The notes below the pieces were generated by a model. That model was given only the letters and a program-made list of their open reading frames with translations, ran no database searches and was not told the origin of the DNA. Of a stretch of 23,715 bases of DNA, positions 14,088 to 20,634 are shown in pieces; within the stretch, counting starts at the first letter, position 1; every line of letters begins with the position of its first letter. The position numbers were made by a program, and so were the translations under genes. Origin of the DNA: Alphaproteobacteria bacterium UBA6178 (GTDB lineage: Bacteria; Pseudomonadota; Alphaproteobacteria; Rickettsiales; UBA3002); the NCBI GenBank assembly GCA_002422205.1, contig DITS01000009.1:7171-30885 (forward strand). Reading direction: 5' to 3'.

Positions 14088-15575
14088 TTACGGTGCAAGC
14101 TGCGCCTTTTTGATGAGGTTGGTGGAGCTGTAGCCTTCGCGTAAGGGGATCAGGCAGGTTTTGCCGCCATAGGCTTCTACCAGTTCGCGGCCTACCACTT
14201 GTTCGAGGGTGTAATCGGCACCTTTCATCAGTCGATCGGGTTTGAGCAGCTGCAGGAGCTCGAGCGGTGTGTCTTCGCGGAAAATGACGACGAGATCAAC
14301 GGGGTCCATGGCGGCGAGGAGCATGGCGCGGTCGATTTCGTTATTGAGGGGGCGCGATTCGCCTTTGAGGCGCTTGACGGAGGCGTCGGCATTGATGGCG
14401 ACGATGAGCTTGTCGCATTGGGCGCTGGCATCTTGCAGCAAAGATAAGTGGCCCGCATGCAGTAAATCGAAGCAGCCATTGGTGAAGCCGACCTGCAGCC
14501 CTTGTGCCTGCCAGTTTTTGATGGTGCTGGCGGCGAGGTCCTGGGGCAGGATTTTGGATTGCGAGCGGCTGTTATCGCGCGTGTAGAGCGCGGTTTTCAA
14601 ATCGGTGCGATGAATGGTGGCGGTGCCGAGCTTGCCCACGACAATACCGGCGGCGAGATTGGCCAGCTCTGCGGCTTCGGTTAGCGCGCAGCCGGATGCA
14701 TAAGCGACGGTGAGGGTGGCAATGGCGGTGTCGCCCGCACCGGAGACATCAAACACTTCGCGTGCTTGGGCGGTGATATGGTGTGGGGGTTGGGAAGCAC
14801 TAAACAGGCTCATGCCGTCTTTGCCGCGGGTCACGAGCAGGTTGCTTAGCTGATGCGCTTCAAGCATGGATTGGGCGGTGCGGCTGAGTTCGGCTTCGTC
14901 GGTGCATGCGTCTTTGTCGGCGGCGCGGGTGAGCTCGGCGAGGTTGGGGCTGAGCAGGAATGCGCCTTTATAGGCAGCGAAATTACGTTGTTTGGGGTCG
15001 ATGAACACGGGGATTTCGAGTTGGTTTGCCAGCGTGATTAAGGCTTGTGTGAGGCGCGGGGTGAGCAGTCCTTTGCCATAATCGGACAGGATAAGGGCCT
15101 GATAATTTGGCAGTTCTTCGGTGGCGAGTTGCAGAATTTGGTCGTGCAATTCGTCGCTGAGGGCTGCGGTGGTTTCATAATCAGAGCGCAGTAGCTGCTG
15201 ATTGCCCGCGATATAGCGGGTTTTGTGCGTGGTGGGGCGACCTTGCGCGGTGAGCAGATAAGGTTCGATGCGCGGCTCTTTGCCGATGAGCTGGATGAGT
15301 TCGCGGCCTGTGGTGTCGTCACCGACGACGGAGATAAAACAGGCTTTGGCACCAAGGGAGACAATGTTGCGCACCACATTGCCCGCGCCGCCCAGCATCA
15401 CGTCTTCGCGGGTGCGGGCGAGGACGGGGATGGGTGCTTCGGGCGAGATGCGGCTGACCGTGCCATAGACAAAGCGATCAAGCATGATATCGCCGATGCA
15501 GAGAATACGAGCCGACGCAAAGGATTCCACCTTCGCACTTAAGGCGGCGGTGGGGGCATCGGGGTGGGGGCTCAT
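14088..15575 (-). CDS. hldE: Bifunctional heptose-7-phosphate kinase / heptose-1-phosphate adenylyltransferase
   Basis: A 495-residue cytoplasmic enzyme for ADP-heptose, the precursor of the LPS inner core. Residues 1 to about 335 are a PfkB/ribokinase-type kinase: ILCIGDIMLDRFVYG, RISPEAPIPVL, GGAGNVVRNI, and the anion-hole/catalytic motif DVSGAGDT with Asp282. Residues about 355-495 are a cytidylyltransferase-like domain: FTNGCFDLLHAGH with HAGH at 373-376, NADASVKRLKG, and a GYSSTNLIKK end. Length and domain order match HldE (RfaE) of E. coli. It starts 5 bases after trcR with no clear ribosome-binding site, so translation is probably coupled to trcR. Confidence 0.95.
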   Translation of the reverse strand: MSPHPDAPTAALSAKVESFASARILCIGDIMLDRFVYGTVSRISPEAPIPVLARTREDVMLGGAGNVVRNIVSLGAKACFISVVGDDTTGRELIQLIGKEPRIEPYLLTAQGRPTTHKTRYIAGNQQLLRSDYETTAALSDELHDQILQLATEELPNYQALILSDYGKGLLTPRLTQALITLANQLEIPVFIDPKQRNFAAYKGAFLLSPNLAELTRAADKDACTDEAELSRTAQSMLEAHQLSNLLVTRGKDGMSLFSASQPPHHITAQAREVFDVSGAGDTAIATLTVAYASGCALTEAAELANLAAGIVVGKLGTATIHRTDLKTALYTRDNSRSQSKILPQDLAASTIKNWQAQGLQVGFTNGCFDLLHAGHLSLLQDASAQCDKLIVAINADASVKRLKGESRPLNNEIDRAMLLAAMDPVDLVVIFREDTPLELLQLLKPDRLMKGADYTLEQVVGRELVEAYGGKTCLIPLREGYSSTNLIKKAQLAP

Positions 15576-15580
15576 GGGTT

Positions 15581-16135
15581 TTAGGCCGATTCGCTGACCG
15601 CGTTATCCGATTCGCTGGCGGGGCGGCATTTTTCCACGGTCGCATCGAGGCGGGTTTGGGTGCACAGCCCCAGCATCACCGGGTCTTTGCCTTTGATGTT
15701 GGTGCTGTTCCAATGCGAGCGGTCGCGGATGGATTCGATAGTGTTTTTGGTGGTGCCGATTAATTTGATGATTTGCGAATCGGGAATGTAGGGATGGTGT
15801 TTGAGAATCCACGCGATAGCTTCGGGTTTGTCCTGGCGGCGGGCAACGGGAGTGTAGCGCGCGCCTTTGATTTTCTGGTCCATGTGCTCGCGTGCTTTTT
15901 TGGCCAGCTGCATCCGGTAATCGGGATTGGCTTCGGCCTTGGTGATTTCGTCGGCGTCGATTTGTTGCGCGGCGACCGGGTCCTGACCGATGATGCCGAC
16001 TGCGACTTCGCCATCGGCGATGCCTTGAATTTCGAGCGGGTGCATGCCGCAGAAGTCACCAATCTGTTCGAAGGTGAGGGCGGTGTTTTCTACCAGCCAA
16101 ACGGCAGTGGCTTTGGGCATAATCGGAAGTGCCAT
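15581..16135 (-). CDS. trcR: Cell-cycle transcriptional regulator TrcR (DUF1013)
   Basis: A 184-residue protein of the alphaproteobacterial DUF1013/TrcR family. Visible family features are the N-terminal MALPIMPKATAVWLVENTAL, the helix-turn-helix-like LTFEQIGDFCGMHPLEIQGI, a GIIGQDPVAAQQID segment, and the C-terminal second helix-turn-helix-like stretch HPYIPDSQIIKLIGTTKNTI ending in a DRSHWN motif. In Caulobacter this family is linked to RNA polymerase and cell-cycle transcription; that knowledge is from the family, not from this sequence. The Ser/Asp-rich tail after about residue 165 is probably disordered. It is the first gene of a trcR-hldE pair. A perfect palindrome lies about 50 bases upstream. 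Confidence 0.9.
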   Translation of the reverse strand: MALPIMPKATAVWLVENTALTFEQIGDFCGMHPLEIQGIADGEVAVGIIGQDPVAAQQIDADEITKAEANPDYRMQLAKKAREHMDQKIKGARYTPVARRQDKPEAIAWILKHHPYIPDSQIIKLIGTTKNTIESIRDRSHWNSTNIKGKDPVMLGLCTQTRLDATVEKCRPASESDNAVSESA

Positions 16136-16187
16136 AGTCTATTTCCTACAATATGTTTGTTATTATTCAGCTTTATTTGCTCAATCA

Positions 16188-16201
16188 CCTGATTTATCAG
16201 G
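16188..16201. promoter_or_regulatory. Palindrome upstream of trcR
   Basis: CCTGAT and ATCAGG form a 6-bp inverted repeat around TT, between the quinone oxidoreductase stop and the trcR start on the reverse strand. No T run follows, so it is a weak terminator candidate; an operator for trcR is the alternative. Neither is shown. Confidence 0.3.
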
Positions 16202-16211
16202 CAAGTTGCTA

Positions 16212-17195
16212 TTACGATGCTTGCGCGCTGCCTACTTGTAATAGAATTTTCCCACAATGCAAGCCTTGTTGCATGGTTTCGAGCGCTTTATCCGCCTGTT
16301 GCAGCGGAAATATACGGTCGATCACCGGTTTGAAGGCGCCGGTTGCAATCCAGTGCTGCAGATGCGGCTGCATGGCGGCGATGAGCTGGGCTTTGTCGGT
16401 GTCACAGCGGCGGCGCAGGGTGGAGCCTTTCCAGCTTAAGCCTTTCATTAGCAGCCCGCCCATGCCGAGATTCACTTGCGTGCTTTGCAGGCAGGCGATG
16501 CTCATCAGTCGTCCGCCCGCTCGCAGGCATTGCATGTTGCGCATGATGTAATCGCCGCCGACCATGTCGAGCACCACATCGACGCCGCCGCTGGCTTTGA
16601 TGGGGGCGACGAAATCATCGGTTTTGTAATTGATGGCGGTGGCACCGAGTTGTTCGATTAATGCACATTTGGTGGCAGTGGAGGCGGTGGCAAAAACAGG
16701 ACAACCATAGGCGCGCAGCATCTGGATAGCGGTGGTGCCAATGCCGCTGCTGCCGCCATGCACCAGCACGGCTTCGCCGGATTTTAGGCGCGCTTCATCG
16801 AACAGGCTCATCCAGACGGTGAGGGCGCATTCCATGATGCCTGCTGATTCGGCGAGGGTGAGCGGCGCAGGGATGCGCATGCAATGGGCGGCGGGGAGGG
16901 TGACATAGTCGGCATAGGCACCGCTGCTGACCAACGCGCAGACGGCGTCGCCTGTTTGCCATTGGTGGATGTTGTCGCCGAGTGCGTCGATATGGCCGGA
17001 GACTTCGAGGCCGAGGATGTCGGATGCGCCCTCAGGCGGGGGGTAGAGGCCTTGCGTTTGTAGCAAATCGGCGCGGTTGACGCCCGCATAGGCGATGCGG
17101 ATGCGCACCTCGCCCGCGCAGGGTTGCGGGATAGGGCGCTGCACGAGGCGCAGCTGGCCTTGGTCGCAGATTATGGCTTGCATGAGACTTGTCAT
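16212..17195 (-). CDS. Zinc-free NAD(P)H quinone oxidoreductase (PIG3/QOR-type MDR)
   Basis: A 327-residue medium-chain dehydrogenase/reductase. The N-terminal GroES-like domain shows the PIG3-type stretch YAGVNRADLLQTQGLYPPP and LGLEVSGHI. The nucleotide-binding domain starts with VLVHGGSSGIGTTAIQML around residues 144-160. DVVLDMVGGDYIMRN and GRLMSIACLQS follow. The structural and catalytic zinc ligands of alcohol dehydrogenases are absent, as expected for quinone oxidoreductases that reduce quinones or reactive enones with NADPH. The start is ATG 17195 or ATG 17183 (MQAIICDQG); neither has a strong ribosome-binding site. It is transcribed away from the DUF1192 gene and ends 76 bases before trcR. 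Confidence 0.88.
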   Translation of the reverse strand: MTSLMQAIICDQGQLRLVQRPIPQPCAGEVRIRIAYAGVNRADLLQTQGLYPPPEGASDILGLEVSGHIDALGDNIHQWQTGDAVCALVSSGAYADYVTLPAAHCMRIPAPLTLAESAGIMECALTVWMSLFDEARLKSGEAVLVHGGSSGIGTTAIQMLRAYGCPVFATASTATKCALIEQLGATAINYKTDDFVAPIKASGGVDVVLDMVGGDYIMRNMQCLRAGGRLMSIACLQSTQVNLGMGGLLMKGLSWKGSTLRRRCDTDKAQLIAAMQPHLQHWIATGAFKPVIDRIFPLQQADKALETMQQGLHCGKILLQVGSAQAS

Positions 17196-17250
17196 AGGGG
17201 ATAAGTCATTCCATATTCGGGGGGGAAATGCTAGTGGGGATGTGTAGGGC

Positions 17251-17320
17251 TTAGAGGTTAGAGGCTAGGGGTTAGAGGCTAGGGGTTAGAGGCTAGGGGT
17301 TAGAGGCTAGGGACTAGAGG
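17251..17320. repeat. 14-bp tandem repeat array
   Basis: The unit TTAGAGGCTAGGGG is repeated head to tail four times (17258-17271, 17272-17285, 17286-17299, 17300-17313, the last ending in A). A partial TTAGAGG stands in front and a degenerate CTAGAGG behind. It lies in the divergent spacer between the oxidoreductase and the DUF1192 gene. The array has no spacer-repeat structure, so it is a minisatellite and not a CRISPR. Confidence 0.9.
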
Positions 17321-17322
17321 GC

Positions 17323-17359
17323 GGATTCCTGCTTTCGCGGGAATGGCGGGAATGACGGG
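17323..17359. repeat. Single REP-like palindromic unit
   Basis: GGATTCCTGCTTTCGCGGGAATG followed by GCGGGAATGACGG. It is closely similar to the right half of the bipartite palindrome at 17631-17705 (GGATTCCCGCTTTCGCGGGAATGACG). It directly follows the 14-bp array. Confidence 0.7.
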
Positions 17360-17375
17360 AGATAAGGGGTGAGTT

Positions 17376-17558
17376 ATGTTTGATGAAGAAGGACGCAAGA
17401 TTGATCTGGATACGCCGCGTCCGCGCGCGCTGGCGGCGTTGTCAGTTAAACTGATGCAGGAATATATTATATGGCTGGAAGCAGAAGCGGCGCGGGTGCG
17501 CGTGGAGATTGCCAAGCGCGGGAATGTGAAGAGTGCGGCGGAGGCGCTTTTTAAGTGA
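17376..17558 (+). CDS. DUF1192 small protein
   Basis: A 60-residue protein typical of the alphaproteobacterial DUF1192 family. It starts MFDEEGRKIDLDTPRPRALA, has a central heptad-like helix (LSVKLMQEYIIWLEAEAARV), and ends with the family's conserved K-x-x-x-x-SAAEALFK tail. Such proteins are predicted short coiled coils; the function is unknown to me. AAGGGGTGA at 17364-17372 is a suitable ribosome-binding site. It is framed on both sides by repeats, and the next gene downstream begins only after another 200 bases. Confidence 0.85.
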   Translation: MFDEEGRKIDLDTPRPRALAALSVKLMQEYIIWLEAEAARVRVEIAKRGNVKSAAEALFK

Positions 17559-17565
17559 GAGTACG

Positions 17566-17586
17566 GAGTTCAGAGTTCAGAGTTCA
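17566..17586. repeat. 7-bp triple repeat
   Basis: GAGTTCA occurs three times in a row immediately downstream of the DUF1192 stop. The function is unknown; slippage is the simplest explanation. Confidence 0.8.
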
Positions 17587-17630
17587 GGATTAGAAAAGCG
17601 TGGGGCTGAGGCGGTGTTGCGTTATTACTA

Positions 17631-17705
17631 ATCGTCATGCCCGCGAAAGCGGGTATCTTGAGGGTAAGTAAAGGCTGGATTCCCGCTTTCGCGGGAATGA
17701 CGATA
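17631..17705. repeat. Bipartite REP-like palindromic element
   Basis: Two inverted arms, ATCGTCATGCCCGCGAAAGC from 17631 and the complementary end GCTTTCGCGGGAATGACGAT to 17705, are nearly perfect reverse complements. Each arm also contains its own small hairpin (CCCGCGAAAGCGGG; CCCGCTTTCGCGGG). The spacer between the arms is short. The layout matches dispersed extragenic palindromes or small miniature elements seen in many proteobacteria. It lies between DUF1192 and bdhA and could act as a bidirectional RNA hairpin. Confidence 0.8.
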
Positions 17706-17769
17706 TTACGGGACAAAAAGCGGGGATGAAGAATAAAGTTGATGATAAGTGGAAAACAAGGAGGTGAAT

Positions 17770-18552
17770 ATGTTGAAAGGTAAGCATGCGTTGGTGACGG
17801 GGTCGACTAGTGGGATTGGTGAGGGGATTGCCAAAAAGCTGGCCGAGGCGGGGTGCAATATTACGCTCAACGGGTTTGGCGATGCCAAGGTGATTGAAAC
17901 GCTGATGCAGTCGATTGCAGAAGATAGCGGGGTGCAGGTGCATTATTCGGGGGCGGATCTGACCAAGGCTGCAGCGATCGAGACGATGATGGGCGAGGCC
18001 ACGGAGGCTTTGGGGCCGGTGGATATTTTAGTCAATAATGCAGGTATTCAGCATGTGTCGCCGGTGGAGTCCTTTCCGCCGGAGAAGTGGGATTTGGTGA
18101 TTGCACTGAATTTAACGGCGGCGTTTCATACCACGCGGCTGGCGCTGGCGGGGATGCGCGAGCGAGGCTATGGGCGGATTATTAATATCGCGTCGGCGCA
18201 TGGGCTGGTGGCGAGTGCGCAGAAATCGGCGTATGTGGCGTCTAAGCACGGCATCATCGGGCTGACCAAAGTGGTGGGGCTGGAGGTGGCGGGTAGTGGG
18301 GTGACGTGTAATGCGATTTGTCCGGGTTGGGTGCTGACACCCTTGGTGCAGCAACAAATTGAAGCCAAGGCTGCCGCCAAAGGCTGCAGCGTGAAAGAGG
18401 CGGAGCTGGATTTGCTGAGCGAGAAGCAACCGTCGAAACAGTTTGTGACGCCTGCGCAGCTGGGCGCGCTGGCGGTGTTTTTGAGCAGCGAGGATGCAGG
18501 GCAGATTACCGGCTCGGCTTATTCGATGGATGGTGGCTGGGTGGCGCAATAA
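17770..18552 (+). CDS. bdhA: 3-hydroxybutyrate dehydrogenase
   Basis: A 260-residue short-chain dehydrogenase that oxidises (R)-3-hydroxybutyrate to acetoacetate with NAD+, the step after PHB depolymerisation. The Rossmann motif is TGSTSGIGEG near the N-terminus, then NNAGIQHVSPVE, the catalytic triad Ser142-Tyr155-Lys159 (SAYVASKHG), and CPGWVLTPLVQQQI. The QIEAKAA/SVKEAE...LLSEKQPSKQFV segment is typical of bacterial BdhA rather than of general SDRs. A perfect AAGGAGGTGA lies 2 bases before the ATG at 17770, so a GTG at 17749 is rejected. It is followed after a single base by the patatin-like gene. Confidence 0.93.
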   Translation: MLKGKHALVTGSTSGIGEGIAKKLAEAGCNITLNGFGDAKVIETLMQSIAEDSGVQVHYSGADLTKAAAIETMMGEATEALGPVDILVNNAGIQHVSPVESFPPEKWDLVIALNLTAAFHTTRLALAGMRERGYGRIINIASAHGLVASAQKSAYVASKHGIIGLTKVVGLEVAGSGVTCNAICPGWVLTPLVQQQIEAKAAAKGCSVKEAELDLLSEKQPSKQFVTPAQLGALAVFLSSEDAGQITGSAYSMDGGWVAQ

Positions 18553-18553
18553 G

Positions 18554-19633
18554 ATGGCGCGCACAAGCAAAGCAAAAGGGCCGGTGCAAAAAAAGCCCAG
18601 CGCCAAATGCGCTAAAACGGATGAACCGAAACAGGTGAATCTGGCATTGCAGGGTGGTGGGTCGCATGGGGCTTTTACATGGGGCGTGCTGGACCGGTTG
18701 CTCGAGGATGAGCGGATTGATATTGAGGCGATCAGCGGCACGTCAGCCGGTGCGATGAATGCCTCGGTGCTGGCCTATGGTCTGCTGAAAGGCGGGCGTA
18801 GCCAGGCGCGGGCCATGCTGGGCGAATTCTGGCAGCGAGTGAGTCAGGCGGCGGCGATGTCGATGTTGCAGCCGACATTTTATGACCGCATGACGGGGAC
18901 GCATAATATGGGGTATTCGCCCGGGTTTTATGCGATGGACTGGTTTACACGCACCTTGTCACCCTATCAGTATAACCCGTTTGATCTGAACCCGCTGCGC
19001 GATATTTTAGATGATATGGTGGATTTTGAAGCCATCCGCAAAAATAAAGAGATCAAGCTGTTTATTAATGCAACGAATGTGCTGACCGGTAAAATCAAAG
19101 TGTTTAAAACCGCCGAGTTGACGCGGGATATGGTGATGGCCAGCGCGTGTTTGCCGCATATGTTTCAGACGGTGATAGTGGATGAGCAACCCTATTGGGA
19201 TGGCGGCTATTCGGGTAATCCGGCGATTTTTCCGCTGTTTTACCATTGCGCCAGTAATGATATTATTATCGTGCAGATTAACCCGCTGCAGATTGACGCG
19301 GTGCCGACACAGGCCAACGAGATTTTTGACCGTATCAACGAGATTAGTTTTAACTCGACGCTGATGCGCGAAATGCGTGCGATTGCCTTTGTGAAGCGGC
19401 TGCTTAAGCATCACATGATTGATGACCCGCATTATAAAGATGTGCGGCCCCATGTGATTGAGGCGGAAAATCTGATGAATGATCTGGGCAGCGCCAGTAA
19501 GTTCAATGCGGATTGGGAGTTTTTACAATATCTGCGCGATATTGGCTATCAGGCAGCCAGTGACTGGCTGAAACAGCATTATGCACAGCTCGGGGTGGAG
19601 TCCTCGATCGATATAGACGGCACGTATCTGTGA
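18554..19633 (+). CDS. Patatin-like hydrolase in a bdhA operon
   Basis: A 359-residue patatin-family serine hydrolase. The oxyanion-hole motif is LQGGGSHGAF at about 32-41, the nucleophile elbow is GTSAG with Ser64, and the second catalytic residue is Asp216 in DGGYSGNP. The N-terminal 25 residues are Lys-rich without a signal peptide, so it is probably cytoplasmic or granule-bound. The start is 1 base after the bdhA stop, so translation is likely coupled; no separate ribosome-binding site is evident. A bdhA-patatin operon is known from Legionella (bdhA-patD), where it is linked to PHB use. Here it could be a PHB-granule esterase or depolymerase or a phospholipase; sequence alone does not decide. 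Confidence 0.9.
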   Translation: MARTSKAKGPVQKKPSAKCAKTDEPKQVNLALQGGGSHGAFTWGVLDRLLEDERIDIEAISGTSAGAMNASVLAYGLLKGGRSQARAMLGEFWQRVSQAAAMSMLQPTFYDRMTGTHNMGYSPGFYAMDWFTRTLSPYQYNPFDLNPLRDILDDMVDFEAIRKNKEIKLFINATNVLTGKIKVFKTAELTRDMVMASACLPHMFQTVIVDEQPYWDGGYSGNPAIFPLFYHCASNDIIIVQINPLQIDAVPTQANEIFDRINEISFNSTLMREMRAIAFVKRLLKHHMIDDPHYKDVRPHVIEAENLMNDLGSASKFNADWEFLQYLRDIGYQAASDWLKQHYAQLGVESSIDIDGTYL

Positions 19634-19641
19634 ACTAATTA

Positions 19642-19656
19642 TTGCCGGTGCGGCAA
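19642..19656. terminator. Short hairpin between the patatin gene and rpmE
   Basis: TTGCCG-GTG-CGGCAA is a perfect 6-bp stem with a 3-base loop in the convergent spacer, 8 bases after the patatin stop and 17 bases past the rpmE stop on the other strand. The flanks are AT-rich but give no long T run, so it is a weak bidirectional terminator at best. Confidence 0.45.
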
Positions 19657-19673
19657 AAATATCACAGTATATG

Positions 19674-19898
19674 TTAGCTGTTCAATTTCAGATCGCCGAA
19701 GCGTTCTTTGAAGCGCTGGCCACGACCCGTTTGACGCAGGGCGCCGGCACCACCGGTCCACGCATTGTGGGTCTTTGGGTCAATGTCAAGCTGCAAGACA
19801 TCACCGGCTTTGCCATAGCATGAGCGGGTGTTAAAGCTGCTACCGTCGGTGAGCACCACTTTGATTTCGTGGTATTCAGGATGAATGCCTTCTTTCAT
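19674..19898 (-). CDS. rpmE: 50S ribosomal protein L31
   Basis: A 74-residue protein with the L31 signature: MKEGIHPEYHEIKVVLTDGS at the start, FNTRSCYGKAGDV, and a DIDPKTHNAWTGG segment corresponding to the family's HP-F-TG region. Only one cysteine (in SCYGK) remains, so it is the zinc-free (C-minus) type. GGAGA lies upstream of the ATG (ACGGAGAAACCGATG). It is transcribed divergently from pal. L31 bridges the 50S and 30S subunits. Confidence 0.93.
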   Translation of the reverse strand: MKEGIHPEYHEIKVVLTDGSSFNTRSCYGKAGDVLQLDIDPKTHNAWTGGAGALRQTGRGQRFKERFGDLKLNS

Positions 19899-19944
19899 CG
19901 GTTTCTCCGTATATTATCTGTCATATTTGCCAAGGAATGGGGGT

Positions 19945-19973
19945 TTTATACCAGCCTTACCTGTTGCGCAAGT
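19945..19973 (-). promoter_or_regulatory. Candidate promoter for rpmE
   Basis: On the reverse strand TATAAA (19945-19950) is preceded by TTGCGC (19966-19971, 15-base gap) or ACTTGC (19968-19973, 17-base gap). Transcription would begin about 40 bases before the rpmE ATG. Confidence 0.35.
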
Positions 19974-20091
19974 AAATAATGGAGCAAAAATCGTTGGGGG
20001 GATGGGGGCGAATCCACCAAATGCGCTTGCAATTTAAAACGGATACGATAAACCGGTTGGCGCAGAATTGGATTACATAAGGAGATAAAAT

Positions 20092-20574
20092 ATGAATACT
20101 CGCATTCTTGCACTTTTTTCGGGTCTCATGCTGCTTGCAGCGTGCGAAACTGCTGGTACCAATGACGGTTCCGCAGGTGGTTCCGGTTCCGGTTACGGTT
20201 CGGGCAGCGGTTATGGTTCTGACGGTGGCGAATTAGCGCCAAACGTTGGTGATCGCGTGTTCTTCGGCTATGACAGCTCGGTGCTGTCATCGGAAGCACA
20301 ATCCACCCTGCAACGCCAAGCTAACTGGTTGCAATCGAACCCGTCCATCAATGTGGTTGTTGAAGGCCATGCCGATGAACGCGGTACCCGTGCATACAAC
20401 CTGGCGCTGGGTGAGCGTCGCGCTTCTGCGGCTCGCACCTATCTCGTGAATCTGGGCGTTAACCCCAGCCGCGTGAGCACCGTCAGCTATGGTAAAGAAC
20501 GTCCGGCTGAACTCGGTTCTAACGAGTCCGCCTGGGCTAAAAACCGTCGCGCTGTAACGGTAATCAGCTACTAG
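20092..20574 (+). CDS. pal: Peptidoglycan-associated lipoprotein Pal
   Basis: A 160-residue outer-membrane lipoprotein of the Tol-Pal envelope system. The lipobox LLAAC puts lipidated Cys18 at the mature N-terminus. A Gly/Ser-rich linker (about residues 26-46, with repeated GSGYGS) leads to the OmpA-C-like domain, where VFFGYDSSVLS, VVVEGHADERGTRAYNLALG and the peptidoglycan-binding Asp/Arg residues are conserved. AAGGAGATAAA gives a strong ribosome-binding site. In most proteobacteria tolB directly precedes pal; here the upstream neighbour is rpmE on the other strand, so tolB must be elsewhere and pal needs its own promoter. cpoB follows after 17 bases. Confidence 0.95.
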   Translation: MNTRILALFSGLMLLAACETAGTNDGSAGGSGSGYGSGSGYGSDGGELAPNVGDRVFFGYDSSVLSSEAQSTLQRQANWLQSNPSINVVVEGHADERGTRAYNLALGERRASAARTYLVNLGVNPSRVSTVSYGKERPAELGSNESAWAKNRRAVTVISY

Positions 20575-20584
20575 TTGAGTAAAG

Positions 20585-20634
20585 GCGCACGATGCGTGAG
20601 TTTCGAACATTTGGTCCGGCTTCGCATCGTGCGC
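20585..20634 (+). promoter_or_regulatory. Inverted repeat over the cpoB start codon
   Basis: GCGCACGATGCG (20585-20596) and CGCATCGTGCGC (20623-20634) are perfect 12-base reverse complements with a 26-base loop. The ATG of cpoB (20592) is inside the left arm and the AAAGG ribosome-binding stretch abuts it. In mRNA this stem would hide the start codon, so it could keep cpoB translation below that of pal or make it depend on ribosomes finishing pal. A T-rich stretch follows, so partial termination is also possible. Confidence 0.6.

Noticed and set aside
15225..15542. Forward frame opposite hldE
   Set aside because: It is antisense to a well-supported conserved gene and has no motif of its own.
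17251..17320. Tandem array as a possible CRISPR
   Set aside because: Units are 14 bp and adjoin directly without unique spacers, and no cas gene is nearby.
17749..17769. Upstream GTG start for bdhA
   Set aside because: The strong AAGGAGGTGA site points to the ATG at 17770, and the extra residues are not part of the family.
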